Source: Nannobrachium achirus
Lineage: Eukaryota; Chordata; Actinopteri; Myctophiformes; Myctophidae
Assembly (NCBI GenBank): GCA_963921795.1
Contig: OY997658.1
Coordinates: 30,815,363-30,879,362 of the forward strand
Length of the DNA stretch: 64,000 bases
Direction of reading: 5' to 3'
Made by a program: the position numbers and the translations under genes. Of the stretch, positions 33,480 to 44,990 are shown in pieces. Under the pieces are notes generated by a model, which saw nothing but the letters and a program-made list of their open reading frames with translations, did not search any database and was not told the origin of the DNA. Within the stretch, counting starts at the first letter, position 1. Every line of letters begins with the position of its first letter.

Positions 33480-34851
33480 TAGTGTTGCGCGGGCTGGGGT
33501 TTTTCATGGACCGCGGGCCCCCGCGATTTTAGTTATCTGACCCAGCCCAGCCTGGCCCGCAACAACGCATCAATTTTCACAGCCCAGCTCAGCCCGGCCC
33601 GCTGTCAATAAATACATGACAAATACGTCTTTGAATGTGGATTTTTAAGGCAGCCAATTTCAACTGTACAAAAACAGAACGGAGGAGAAACGTTCAACAC
33701 TGATATAGAGCACATAGCCTAGTGCAGTGCAACAACAGAGCCATACAAAAATATCGTTAGAACATTTAAAAGCAATGAACCGTTAATTAGCTATATGACG
33801 GCATGACGAGTGACGACATGCATGCTTATTTTAATTGATAACACTCCTGTATCAGAGGTTGCGCTAGGATTTTTAACAGCCGGTCATCGTGACCGGCATG
33901 ATTAAAATTTATCGGACATCTGATAAAAATACCGGACATAATAATTTGAATGCATGGATGACAAGCAGGTGCAAAAACATAGCCAATAACAAAGTTCCGA
34001 AGCTGTATGTTTTGATGATGATCGATCATCTTGCATAAGGAAATTAATTATATTGGACTACTCACGCAGGCTGTGTGTTTGCACAGATACTGCATGGTTT
34101 CATAACAAGTTGTTTCTGTTCTGCATCATATTTCAGGCCAACACATAATAATGTACAGAATAATGAGAAATAGTCTGAAAGTGGGTTCTGCGCAATGTTT
34201 CATAGGTTGATAGATTAATCTGGCCAGAAAGGAATCAATTATAGACTACTCACTAGTATGGTCGAGTGGTCACGATCATCCTGCATCTCTGTTATGCAAC
34301 TTTGGGAAGGTTGAAAAGGCTTTGGTGGTGATCTTGTACAGTTTCCATAACATCTCCTCATAAAGAACTTCAATCGAGTGTATAAAGTTTGTTTTATATG
34401 GGTTGTAGTTGTCCTGCGTGCCTTCAATAATTCCCATGGGTTCACAGTGCGCATTGCAAAATGACGCTGAAATGGACTGCTGTCTTCTCTCTCCCCCAGC
34501 GCCCCGTTCGCAAATTAATGTTTAGGCTAAACAGTTCTGATAATACAACTTATTTTTGACTGTCCATTCATGTACTATAACTTAAACTGCGCGCTCATAT
34601 TCCAAAACCAAGGCAGCTCATAGAGAGCATAGCGACAACATAACAAACCGACAACTAGGCCTACCCAGCAACAACTATCATTTCCTGTCTTACCTTCACA
34701 ATAAAGTGTCTCCCGTTTACCTCCCAATGCAGCTTATTTCACACAGGTTATTATTAACAGGAAAAAGTGTACTTAACCCGTGTGTGTTTGTGCAACCAGA
34801 CGTGCATGTGAGAGAGAGTGATGAGGGAGAGAGAGAGAGAGAGAGAGAGAC

Positions 34852-34886
<35 letters not shown>

Positions 34887-35725
34887 CGGTGAACTGCCGT
34901 GTCATTTTCAATCGGTCCTTATGTCCGATGAGGTTTATATTTTCCGGTCTTTGTCATTATAAATCGGTCAAATCCGGCAATTTCCGGTCTAACGCAATCT
35001 CTGTCCTGTATGTGTATGACTATACACACGGAGCACAACTAGTAACTACTGTATCACAGAGAGATGAGGATCGAGTCACAAGCCTAGTCACTGGCGCACC
35101 GCGCCGAGACTACACACTTTGACCAAAGCAACAGCTGTATGCCTCTCAACATAATTATTTTCTACAATCTATGCTCTCACTGCAGCACGACAGCAACCAA
35201 CCAGCAGAAGGTAATTAACCAGCTCCTTACCTAATCTGCTGCGGAGGTGCAAAGTTGATCAAACTTTCAAAGGGTGTACGTTGTTTAAGTCAAAGGAGCA
35301 TTGTTTTCATATCATAAAATGAACTTTAGTTTAGTCAAAAGCTTGTACAATCCACACTAGTCCACACGTGAGTTCTGTTTACATTGAGCTGCAGATCGGC
35401 TGCGGAAAGTAGCCAATAACTAGCAAGCAGAGCGCACTTCCTCTCAAAGCGGTGTATTTCAAAATAAGATAGCTACTCCTGTAATATGATTAGGCAAATG
35501 GTTTTATTTTCAAGTCTACTTACAGGAAGTAATGGACTTAATTAGAATTACATGACACGGACCAGTTTGGCTGACGAGCATAGGGAAGGACACTTGGTGC
35601 GCATTATAGACCGAGACCGCCTCAACCCGCCCCGCCGATAAAGTGTACATTTCTTGGCCCAGCTCAACCCGGCCTGCGGGCTGACCACGGGGGTCCGCGG
35701 GCGCGGGCCGCCCCGCGCATCACTG
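33480..35725. mobile_element. 2246-bp hAT-like element with perfect TSD
   Basis: Begins TAGTGTTGCGCGGG, ends CCCGCGCATCACTG and is flanked by GTCTAGAT on both sides, a good fit to the hAT target preference nTnnnnAn. No transposase frame recognised. The subterminal regions are rich in CCCGGCCCGC. It contains another complete hAT element. Confidence 0.88.
33853..35003. mobile_element. 1151-bp hAT-like element nested in the previous one, perfect TSD
   Basis: Begins CAGAGGTTGCGCTAG, ends CTAACGCAATCTCTG and is flanked by TCCTGTAT on both sides. Subterminal inverted CCGGTC/GACCGG motifs lie at both ends. Contains a (GA)n tract (34826-34881). No transposase frame. Confidence 0.9.
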
Positions 35726-35772
35726 GTCTAGATGTCAATCCATTGTTTATAGTCCTTAGGGTGGTTGTGTTT

Positions 35773-36024
35773 CTAGCCTTCTTTTGTCGCAAGTTCGCAA
35801 CAGTTCACAAATCTTGCTGCTGTGTTCGAACATTGTTGTATTTCTCCCAGTAGGTATGGGAGTTTTTCATCATTGGACATGTTTTCAAACTCACTTCGGG
35901 TGTGTGTAATCTGTGGGAAGTATGTGTCTCTGATGTCTTGGTATAGTGGGCAGGTGGTTAGAAAGTGTAGCTCTGTTTCTACCACATTTTGTGTGCAGTG
36001 GGTGCATAGTCTATCTTCACACAA
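35773..36024 (-). pseudogene. LINE C-terminal Cys-rich remnant
   Basis: The minus frame reads CEDRLCTHCTQNVVETELHF then LTTCPLYQDIRDTYF, the CxxC...H...C arrangement found at the C-terminus of several LINE proteins. A stop follows after CELATKEG. No upstream RT is left. Confidence 0.7.
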
Positions 36025-36509
36025 CGGTCGATTGATGAGGACTACCTTCCTAACCTAGGATGATGGAACTATAGTTGTACTGACTCTGACCTCTAAGGAC
36101 CTTCCAGGGAGGGTGCGCATGTGCGTCTGGCTGTGACACCCTTTCTAGTTTATTTTCCTTTCGAGTTTTTCTCCCACACTGACCTTTTGACACTGCACCA
36201 TTAGGTTTTGTTAGTAGTTTTGAGTATTTTTTGCTTGTGTTTGACATGACAGTGAGATACTTGTTGCACTAACTAGCATTGACTGCTATGGTCACTTTTG
36301 ATTTGGACACTGTACTATTTTGATAGTTGTGCTTAAGGACACTTTATGTATATATATTTATATATTATTCGTTCCCTCTCTTGATGTACCTTGCTCTTTA
36401 CTGTACTCTGTTATTGTTTTTATTTTATCTTTTTCTTACTTCTCTGTAAATAACCTTATACTGCTGTGCTGCCTCTGGGCAACTGATTTCCCCCCTTGGG
36501 CTAATAAAG

Positions 36510-36562
<53 letters not shown>
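36510..36562. repeat. (TCTA)n microsatellite, LINE tail
   Basis: Directly follows AATAAAGC at the end of the + LINE 3' UTR. The matching LINE at 43973 has an inverted (GATA)n tail. Confidence 0.95.
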
Positions 36563-36745
36563 AGTCAATCATTTGCTTAAAAAGCCCAGGCTCTTTATTA
36601 GGGTGTTAATGTCAAAGGGCATTTGAGAAACGCAGCTCTTAAAACTGTTAAGTTAAAATCAGATCATTCATTGGCTTGGAAGACATTTTTATTTTTTGGT
36701 AAGGTTCTCTGCAGTGGTGTTTCTGGGTGTACTGGCACCAGTGGG

Positions 36746-37481
36746 AGTGGTTCTCAAAGTCCAGGGGTCCTTGAACGGGTATTAAGAGGATATTAAGCAA
36801 AATTAAATTCAATAAACTAAAACAGATATTAATTAAAGCAGTTACAATCTAAAACAAAGGTGTTACAAACGTCAGAAAAGTCAGAGGGCTCTATTTTCAT
36901 TCATGCCTTACCCCTTATCCCTAAACCTTTTTGGCATTTTTAACTATTTTCAAAACCATTTTTGAATATTTCAAATAGCTGATCTACAAGCTCACAACGT
37001 GCCGATCGGCTATTTGAAATGTTTTTCAAAATAGTAAAAAAAGGCAAAGAAGTGTATAGCAATAAGGGGCAAGGCATGGATAAAGATATAGCTGAGAATC
37101 TCAACAAAAGACACCGTTGTCTACATGACAAGAAAGAGACACTGGTGTCTACATACAGTATTGACAAGAAAGAGACAGAGGAGATAGTGGTACAGTCATC
37201 TGGGGCATTAAGGCCACTCTGGCCTCAGGGCATGCCATTTTTTTGAGGGGCACAAGGCCAAACTGAGGGGCAACGGCGGCGATGGCCTTCTTGGCCTCCC
37301 TAAAATCCCTTCCCTGACCCCATCTGCACGTTCACATTTACCCAGGTAATGACGATGGTTATAGAACAGTGGTCCTCGAACATTTTAATTTCAATTACCC
37401 CCAATTCACTCTCAGAGTTAAAGACCTGTAAGGGTCTCTCAAGGAACCCTGAGGGTCCCTGGACCCCACTTTAAGAACCAC
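36746..37481. mobile_element. Probable hAT-derived region
   Basis: AGTGGTTCTCAAAGTCC at the left and GGACCCCACTTTAAGAACCAC at the right are inverted. A further hAT-like end (CAGTGGTCCTCGAACATTTT) lies at about 37369, so more than one element may be present. No TSD found. Contains the foldback at 36902-37079. Confidence 0.5.
36902..37079. repeat. 178-bp foldback around a dispersed hairpin
   Basis: CATGCCTTACCCCTTAT at the left pairs with ATAAGGGGCAAGGCATG at the right. Further in, CTATTTTCAAAAC pairs with GTTTTTCAAAATAG, and the centre is the hairpin CAAATAGCTGATCTACAAGC with GATCGGCTATTTG. Pairing thus extends beyond the usual 70 nt, showing the hairpin as the tip of a larger palindrome. Confidence 0.85.
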
Positions 37482-37599
37482 AATTTTTGAGGAGATATTT
37501 ATTGATGATGAATATGTGTAAGACCATATAGGCACACTAGTCTAATGCTGCTAATGGTAGCTACTAATCCTGTGGAGGCTTTTCCTATGTGACCGTCAT

Positions 37600-38037
37600 C
37601 AGGGTGTCGCACCAAATTCTGGGCCCAGGGTACAAGGATTCACTGCGGGCCCCCCATGAATGTTCTTCATAGCGGGAGGGGTTCATTTAGACTGGGAACG
37701 CATTATTACGCATTATTTTGTGCTTTAGCTATTGAAAAATAGCAGATATACAAGCTGATGTTTACCATCTCAAAAGATTTAGTTCCAGGGACCCCCAGAA
37801 GCTAAATTTGAGTTAACATATGTTCGCATAAAAACTAAATATATTCAAAGATTTGCGCACATTTTCACGCCTTTTCAAAAATAGCAGATCTACAAGCTCG
37901 CAGCACGGCACTCGGTGCCGCGCTGTGAGCTTGTAGATCTGCTATTTCTCAATAGCTAAAGTATAAAATAATCAAGGCCCCTCCACCTTGGGCCCTAGTA
38001 ACTCAGTCCCACTTTTCCTCACCTTGTGACGCCCCTG
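37600..38037 (-). mobile_element. hAT MITE (GGGCGTCAC family), copy 2
   Basis: Inverted relative to 12861-13402. Flanks ACCGTCAT and ACCGTCAA agree at 7 of 8 bases. It carries a complete dispersed hairpin (37877-37948) and a half copy (37735-37757). Confidence 0.88.
37877..37948. repeat. Dispersed hairpin family member (CGGCACTCGGTGCCG core)
   Basis: AATAGCAGATCTACAAGCTC pairs with GAGCTTGTAGATCTGCTATT. The core GCACGGCACTCGGTGCCGCGC is nearly palindromic. Confidence 0.9.
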
Positions 38038-38504
38038 ACCGTCAAGGGACCCGAACATGAGAAATGACACACTTCGTGAAAGAACATCACAGTAATATGT
38101 CACTGAATATATGCGTACAGTCACCTCACCGGTACAGCTACCCGTTTTTTCACTCCTTTTTTCCCCCAACCTCCCTCTTTTCTCGGGTTTCATATCAATT
38201 TGTCCTCATTTTGCTTGCATTCGGTGGTGGCTGTGCTGTGAAAGCCGAGACCTAGCCAGGGGAACAGAAGGTGTGCGTGTGCATGTGTCTGTGCGTGCGT
38301 GTGTGCGTGCGCGCGTGTGTGTGAGTGAGAGTGTGCGCTTGTATTGCTAGGGCCAAAGGTCCCCACAAGTATTGTCGAAGGGGCTTAATTACTATTGGGA
38401 AAAGCGTTTAGGATTCGACTTAAAGAGGTTACGTTTACTTATCAGGTTTGAAGTTATGCCTGATCTGATTTATACTTAATCGCTGATGTTATGCACAATG
38501 ATAC

Positions 38505-38550
38505 TGCTGATCTACAAGCTCACAACTTGTACAGAAGATCAGCTATTTTC
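38505..38550. repeat. Shortened dispersed hairpin
   Basis: GCTGATCTACAAGCTCACAA then CTTGTACAGAAGATCAGC. The inner core and part of the right arm are lost. Confidence 0.65.
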
Positions 38551-38689
38551 TGCAATTTTCAATGCTGTCCTAAAATGTTGTTGTCCTCACAAGTGTATAG
38601 TAAAACAAGCGTTTGTGTGTGCATACGTGCGTGTGTTTGTGTGCGTGTGTGTGTGCATACTGTACATGCCTGCGTGCGTGCCTGTGTGC

Positions 38690-38950
38690 GGGGACGTCAC
38701 AAGGGGGGGAAAAGTGGGACTGAGTTACTAGGGCCCAAGGTGGAGGGTCCTTAATTATTTTATACTTAAGCTATTGCCGCGCTGTGAGCTTGTACATCTG
38801 CTATTTTTCAATAGTTAAAGCACAAAATAACGCGCAATAATGCGTTCCAAGTCTAAATGGGTTAAACCCCCTCCCCCTATGAAGAACATTCATGGGGGGC
38901 CCGCAGTGAATCCTTGTACCCAGGGCCCAGAATTTGGTGCGACACCCGTG
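38690..38950 (+). mobile_element. hAT MITE (GGGCGTCAC family), copy 3, internally deleted
   Basis: Starts GGGGACGTCACAAGG, ends GGTGCGACACCCGTG and is flanked by CTGTGTGC on both sides. Compared with copy 1, the span from the first hairpin core to the second hairpin core is deleted, leaving one half-hairpin (38774-38813). Confidence 0.8.
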
Positions 38951-39026
38951 CTGTGTGCGTGCCTGCATGTGTGCACGTGGGTGCGTTCGTGTGTCCGTGA
39001 GATGGAGAGAAGGGTGGTGGTGGTGG

Positions 39027-39226
39027 NNNNNNNNNNNNNNNNNNNNNNNNNNNNNNNNNNNNNNNNNNNNNNNNNNNNNNNNNNNNNNNNNNNNNNNNNN
39101 NNNNNNNNNNNNNNNNNNNNNNNNNNNNNNNNNNNNNNNNNNNNNNNNNNNNNNNNNNNNNNNNNNNNNNNNNNNNNNNNNNNNNNNNNNNNNNNNNNNN
39201 NNNNNNNNNNNNNNNNNNNNNNNNNN
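39027..39226. other. Assembly gap (200 N)
   Basis: A run of N, next to GT-rich and GGT-rich sequence. The true length is unknown. Confidence 1.
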
Positions 39227-39833
39227 CTGCTAAATATACGCATGTGTCTTGCGCATTTATTGATACTGTGGTGTATCATTTTGTCATATTTGTCATTTTA
39301 TGACAAAGGGGGAGGAAAAGGTTTTCTATTTTGGACACTGATCCAAACATATCAGACAGCAAGCAGACACAGGTAATGGTTATCCACATGACATCAGTAG
39401 AGGAAAGAGGAATACATGAATACAGAGATATATTATGTACATCATTTCTACAGAATTGATTGCTGTTTCACTGTAAGAAAAACTTCTTTAATTACTATTA
39501 TTTAATAAGAATTATAGATAAAGAAATAACAGTACTAAATAAATATAAAGTATTAAATAAAAAAAAAGATAAAAAGATTGAATAATCGAATATGAATTTG
39601 AATTTTCAAATATTATTTTTTTTATATATAAAAGAATACTGGTAAAACTTTATATTAAGGTCCCTTTATAATGCATTAAAGTACATCTTACTATAATGTA
39701 TTCCTGTGTTGTTTTCACAATGCATTAGCTGGACCTCATTACTTTCTGAATTCAAGTCAGTGCATTCAAGTCACTGAATGCTCTATAGACCACACACAGT
39801 ACTGTATGTATGGAGCACATACACATACTACAA
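39227..39833. other. No gene recognised
   Basis: AT-rich, no feature supported. Confidence 0.5.
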
Positions 39834-40160
39834 CAGTGGTGGAAAAGGTACTCACATATTTTACAAGTAAAAGTATCAATGCATTTAGATATACTAAGTA
39901 AAGTAAAAGTCTGGAATTCAAAATGTACTTGAGTAAAAGTATGAAAGTGTTGGCATCAAAATGTATTGAAAGTAAAGTAGTAGTAATAGTATAATGTATA
40001 TCTGCAGAGTAACTAGTAACTAAAGTTTTCAAATAAATGTAGTGGAGTAAAAGTACAATATTTGGATCTGAGATGTAGTGGAGTAGAAGTAAAAGTATTG
40101 GAAATTGGAAGTACTCTAGTAAAGTACAAATATCTCAAAATTGTACTGTACTTAAGAGGT
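39834..40160. mobile_element. hAT-like element (AGTAAAAGTAC family), short copy
   Basis: Starts CAGTGGTGGAAAAGGTACTC and contains GTAGTGGAGTAAAAGTAC. The right end decays near TGTACTTAAGAGG. It has no hairpin, so it serves as an empty-site comparison for the copies at 9023 and 22865. Confidence 0.75.
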
Positions 40161-40310
40161 AAGGCTGGCAAGGTGAATGAAATGTTTTTGCTTTGTTTTG
40201 AGCACCCGACTGGTAAGAAATAATTCTCCATCGTTATTCACTTCAAACACGTCATCTTGTGCTGGAAGTGAGTGATGATGGAGAACATCCATTCAAGCCC
40301 TAGCCTCGTT

Positions 40311-40389
40311 AACCAGCCTCCTCCAGAAATCTACATCTTCATTTGCTTTGAAAGCAAATGTAATTGTAGATTTCCGGGAGAGGCTGGTT
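40311..40389. repeat. 79-nt hairpin
   Basis: AACCAGCCTC...AGAAATCTACA...CATTTGCTTT pairs with the complement ending GGCTGGTT. A few mismatches and a short bulge in the stem give it a pre-miRNA-like outline. Not related in sequence to the dispersed family. Confidence 0.8.
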
Positions 40390-40720
40390 CAAGAGGCTAC
40401 TCAAGACCCAGAAATGGTTTCAAATGGATGGACGGACTGCACTCGGAACTCATCTGTTGAGCTTGTAGCTGTCCCAGCAATGGGGGTGCTAGGTGAATTA
40501 TTTTCAGGTATTCTTTTTATTGTTGGATTTGTTGGGTTTGCTGGAAAATGTTGGTTTTAATGGAAATGATGTATTTTCGTGGGTGACTTGGTGTTGAGGC
40601 CATCTGGTGTCTGGTTAGTGCCATGGTATGGCACAGGTAATAGTCACATGGTACTAATTAGGAGTATATAAAGGCCACCTGCCAAGGTTCAGGTAATCAG
40701 ACCAGAACAGAGACACACAG

Positions 40721-42075
40721 GCTGTGTCCGAAATGCGGAACACGTTCCCTACTCCCTAACCCTAAATGAGGGATCCAGATGTAGTGTACTACAGTAGTGA
40801 ACAAATCAGCGCATTTCGGACACTACTCCGTCGCCATCTGGTTGCGTCATCGCTGTCGCACAGTTAAAACGCTCTAGCGCTGGCTTTTGGAGCAATAAAT
40901 AATAGCCGATCTACAAGCTCTCAACAGGGGGCGAAGCGACGCTTTGTGAGCTTGTACATCAACTCCCCAATGCTTGTGGATTGTAAATAACATACCAACA
41001 TGTTGCGGTGTTATTATGAGAAATAGGCCAAATATAATTATGTTTTTATTCATCACAATTCAATAAAATAATGTTAAAAAATATATAGGCCTATATATTT
41101 TTTTTAAATTGTATTCATTCATTGGTGAATCAATGAATGAATAATGTTTATGCCACATTCATTTGTCTCACATGCAGACATACACCCATGTTTGTGATAA
41201 AATAGGTTATTCTTGCTAATTTAAATAACATTATTTTATCATGATTATTATCAGCTGTGGAAGGTTGGGAAGAAAAGATCGAAAAACAAAAGCCTCCAGC
41301 GTCTATTCTCGTATATTCTCTTCATAAACAACTTTAGAGCTGTTTTCATCATTAAATGATGAAAAACTAATTTTGTTCTCTGGTCGACATTTGTACGAGT
41401 TGTTTTCTTTAGCCGGTGGTTCTGCTACGGACGGCTCTGTTGCGTTTGCTCAGTAACAGGTGGCTATACTCCTCCTGCCCAGAGACGCAGAGACGAGCCT
41501 GCAGTGTGCGTGTGCGCGTGCACACCGCATGTGCGTGCTCAAAGCGCGAGACAGCGGCCGCAGCGCAGTGCATTGTGGGGCGGCAGGGCTTGAATAGCGC
41601 TTGAATAGTGACCAAGCCCCCAGAACCCAGGGCTAGACTTGAAGCAACCCCGATGGTGGCCAAAGTTGGAACTGCAGCCTAAAAAAAACATGAACGCTAG
41701 CATGTAGCTAGGTAGAGACCACTTTCCCCCAGAATGCACCTGGTTTCCCCCAGAATGCACCTGGAATAGAGACCACTTTCCCCCAGAATGCACCTGGATT
41801 AGCTACATGCTAGCACGTAGCCGTTGCTTCAAAACGCCACTGAGCACTTGCATTGAAATGATAGTGGGGGCGGGGCTCGTCCGCTCTCTATTTTATATAT
41901 ACTCTATGATAGTGACCATCGAATGCTCACTACAAATCCAAATGCATTGTGGGATACTTCAGTACACTATATTAGGGTACAAAAATGCTCACTATACATT
42001 CGGACACTAGTTCAAAATGGCGGAGCCCCCTTTTAGTACACTACATTAGAGAATAGGGTGGATTTCGGACGCAGC
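40721..42075. mobile_element. TIR element (GCTGTGTCCGAAAT ends)
   Basis: Starts GCTGTGTCCGAAAT and ends ATTTCGGACGCAGC, with CACAG on both sides. Subterminal GTGTACTACAGTAG and GTACACTACATTAG are also inverted. Carries a dispersed hairpin (40903-40962) and a palindromic patch (41690-41822) built from CCCCCAGAATGCACCTGG and GCTAGCATGTAGC. No transposase. Confidence 0.65.
40903..40962. repeat. Dispersed hairpin family member, decayed
   Basis: AATAGCCGATCTACAAGCTC paired with GAGCTTGTACATC. The core has several mismatches. Confidence 0.75.
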
Positions 42076-42089
42076 CACAGAGTTGTGCA

Positions 42090-42798
42090 GAGAGGAGCTC
42101 TATAGTCTCTATGTGAAAAGAGCCTCTTAAAATACAGCTAAAAGACAGAGCCAATAAGGGTCTCTATAAAAGAAGAATGCAACTTAACTACTCCTAAAGT
42201 TCAGTGCAGAAGGCAGGTATGTCACTTTTATTGTTTGTGTTATCGTATTGTTGGTATCTTATTGTTGGTTTACTGTTATTGTATTTGTTTTTCATCTCAT
42301 TTGCCATGCCTTTATTTTTAACTGTCATTACATTGTTTGTATATTGTTTGTAAATCATTATGGCTAAAGATGTGCATTTGTATGTGTGTTCGCAGTTTTT
42401 CACGTTGTCGATTCACGGTGCAAAATAAAAGCCCTTGTACGATATCAGTTGGAGCGTCAGTTCATTCTGCCTGGAAGAAGAGGTTTAGGAGCAGCTACAG
42501 AGCTCTTGTATGTTGCCAATTAAGCTACCCAGCTCCATGTTTAAAAAGAAAATGCTGAACATTCAAAATGGTCATCCTGTACAACCAACCATCCAATAAT
42601 TTGTTATTTATTTTTTAAAAATTTATTGGAATATTTAATGTTCTCCAGGGGCCACAAGAAAGCTTTGCTAGGGCCAAATTTGGCCCGCGGGCCGCAGTTG
42701 AATATCACTGGCCTACATAGTCAGAATGGAACATAAATAACTTAACGGTTGGAATTTGAAAGCATTTAGTTACATAAACCTACATTTGTACTGTATTT
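42090..42798. other. No gene recognised; hAT right end near 42640-42715
   Basis: Mostly featureless. GGCCCGCGGGCCGCAGTTG near 42680 resembles the right end of the GTGGGCAACT hAT family. Confidence 0.5.
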
Positions 42799-43040
42799 AA
42801 CTTGAGCGACAGATTGCTATATGCATTCGCAACATGCATTAGCAACCGCTGTTGAAGAGTGGGTACTGACTGTGCTTGCTTTCCTGGTTTGAAGAACAGC
42901 ATGTGGCTACTAAAGTCCTAGTTTTTAACTTGAGCGACAGATTGCTATATGCATTCGTCGCCATCACCAACCATTGTTGAAGCGGGTCCTGTGAATGGTT
43001 TCCTGCTTTGAAGAAGCTTTGAAGAACTATTGAAGTCCTA
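42799..43040 (+). repeat. Two tandem units of about 127 bp
   Basis: TTAACTTGAGCGACAGATTG occurs at about 42799 and 42926. Each unit ends near GAAGTCCTAG or AAAGTCCTAG. Confidence 0.75.
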
Positions 43041-43224
43041 GTAGAAAAGGACTTATAATATATCTGTCGAGAGCAGGTATAGGCCTACTGTAATTGTTCC
43101 CTCCTGTGAGAAACACAGGACAGACATTTTATTTTAGAAGAAAAACTCAAATTCAGCAGCTGACTTCAAAGCTATATTCTAAAAAGTAACGATCACCTTG
43201 TAGTGGAGTCAAGAGTAGGCCTAC

Positions 43225-43375
43225 AATATTTGGACCATATATGGGCATTCCCATATGAAGTCCTGTTAGATATGGGCTTAATATTGATGACATCAGGGAA
43301 CTCCATATACGGGCATAAAAGGGATTCTGTTAGTGTGCCATCACAGTGAAGCCAGAGGGTGATGTCAGAGCTGAT
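43225..43375 (-). repeat. Fragment related to the CCATATATGG minisatellite
   Basis: Contains CCATATATGGGCATTC (43235), CCATATACGGGCATAAAAGG (about 43302) and TGATGTCAGAGC, the same motifs as 190-1870 but inverted. Confidence 0.7.
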
Positions 43376-43499
43376 GATGTCTTATGTTGAAAGAATTGCC
43401 CGCTTTGTGTGGAAATTCATGTCGTTATACGCTGCATCTCCAGTATTGGACTTAATACTCTAGACTTGATTATGCTTAGTTCAGTGTGATATCAAGCAC

Positions 43500-43541
43500 A
43501 GAAAATAGCCGACCTCCAAGCTCGGAGGTTGGCTATTTTCG
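43500..43541. repeat. Minimal dispersed hairpin
   Basis: GAAAATAGCCGACCTCCAAG directly followed by CTCGGAGGTTGGCTATTTTC. The whole GC core is absent and only the outer arms remain, in the CCTCC/GGAGG variant. Confidence 0.85.
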
Positions 43542-43588
43542 ATATTTTCACCAAAAGGCCCTTTTCAAAATTTCAGACCCTGCCTCTC

Positions 43589-43590
<2 letters not shown>

Positions 43591-43680
<90 letters not shown>
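43591..43680. repeat. (AC)n microsatellite
   Basis: About 45 AC units. Confidence 0.98.
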
Positions 43681-43682
<2 letters not shown>

Positions 43683-43972
43683 TTATGTATTCCTCTCACA
43701 GTGCTTGGGAATAAAGGTCCATTGTACAGTGGAGGCGTGTGAGGTGAGAGTGCTGTAGTTGAGTCAGCACAGCATGGCTCCTCTAAGCTGCTGGACAGCC
43801 CCACTGCTGAGCGCTGCAAGTACAGCACATCTCAATTTGTTCAGGAGGGGAGATCAAATTCTACCACCTTGCAAATCTTCGCAAGGAGGAGCAGGGAAAA
43901 CCACACTTTGAATAAACGGAGAAGTGTAGAAAATATAATGGAGCGGTGTTTGAATGACTGGAGCGGAAATCA

Positions 43973-44720
43973 TAGATAGATAGATAGATACCTTTATTAT
44001 TCCAAGGGGGAAAATCAGTTGCCCAGAGGCAGCACAGCAGTTTAAGGTTACAAGTTACAAAGAAGTAAGAAACAGAAAAAGTACTGTTGTGTACAGTCAA
44101 AAAAGCAAGGTACAATAAAAAGAAGAATATATACATAAAGTGTTAAAAAGCTGTCACAATAAAAGAAGAATATATACATAAAGTGTCCAAAAAACATTCA
44201 ACGCTCATAAGTGTCATGTCACACACAAATAGCATACTTAAAGCACAACTTAACAATGCAGTGCCAAACAAAAGTGTACATAACAGTCAATGCTAGTCAG
44301 TGCAAGTATCTCACTGCCATGTCAACACAGCAATACTCAATACTACCAACACAACCCAATAGTGCAGGGCCAAACAATAAGTGTCCATAGTCAGTGCAAA
44401 TAAATCAAGAGTAAAAAGCAAGAAAGGGTGACACAGCAAGACACCACAAGAAACCCTCCCTGGAAAAGTACTAAGAGGTCAGAGACAGAACAACTTTTGT
44501 TCCATTTGAGTTACAGTAGGTAACAGTTGTCCTAAATTGTACTAGATTATCCTAATTGGCCTTGGCAAGCGAGAGCAGCCGGCACAAAGGACTTTACTAG
44601 TCTCTCGCACCTCCGTCCTGGGTAGCGGAAACAGTTGTTTCCTCTCTTACTCCATAACCGAAGATCTCAGGGTAGAGGGGGTGGGAGGAGTTATTCAAGA
44701 TGGAGACCAGCTTCCTAGCT
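43973..44720 (-). pseudogene. LINE 3' end with (GATA)n tail
   Basis: On the minus strand, coding-derived sequence at 44580-44700 (TCTTGAATAACTCCTCCCAC, then TACCCAGGACGGAGGTGCGA) matches 33070-33180. A 3' UTR like 36059-36500 follows, then the (TATC)n tail. Same family as the LINE at 32456. Confidence 0.8.
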
Positions 44721-44801
44721 GTGTAGGCTTAAACCCTCTATACTTAGTGAACTAATACTTAATTGACTGTGGTCTTTATATCCCACGCTAAATCGATTTG
44801 C

Positions 44802-44858
44802 CAAAAATAGACACTCTAGAAGCTCACAACGCGAAGCAACATGTGACCTTGTACCTTA
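44802..44858. repeat. Decayed dispersed hairpin
   Basis: CCAAAAATAGACACTCTAGA, AGCTCACAACGCG, then a partial right arm GTGACCTTGTAC. Confidence 0.6.
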
Positions 44859-44990
44859 GTTTAGAAAGTTTCAGCAAATGTTCCGATCAGAATAGGGATG
44901 CTAGGATTCAAGTGATCACACTTAATTTGCTACTTTTTTTTGCACTCACAAAACAATTAAAAACATTGGATAAAATGTGAGGGAGAATGC

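Larger units (their letters stand above)
33228..36058 (-). mobile_element. Opposite-strand LINE fragment inserted in the + LINE 3' UTR
   Basis: On the minus strand it ends CATGCCAATAAAGCTCC followed by a (TTGAA)n-type tail (33228-33245). Its C-terminal coding remnant lies at 35773-36024. It is split by the hAT element 33480-35725. No clear TSD found. Confidence 0.65.
32456..36565 (+). mobile_element. LINE (L2/CR1/Rex1-like), 5'-truncated, split by an insertion at about 33228-36058
   Basis: The coding part is 32461-33180. The 3' UTR begins 33181-33227 and resumes at about 36059 with sequence matching, inverted, the LINE fragment at 43973-44720 (GACCTCTAAGGACCTTCCAG versus its counterpart near 44450). 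It ends CTAATAAAGC followed by (TCTA)n at 36510-36562. The middle is an opposite-strand LINE fragment that itself contains two nested hAT elements. Confidence 0.75.

Noticed and set aside
38840-39376. 178-residue frame across 39 kb
   Set aside because: It runs through the N gap, so it is an artefact.
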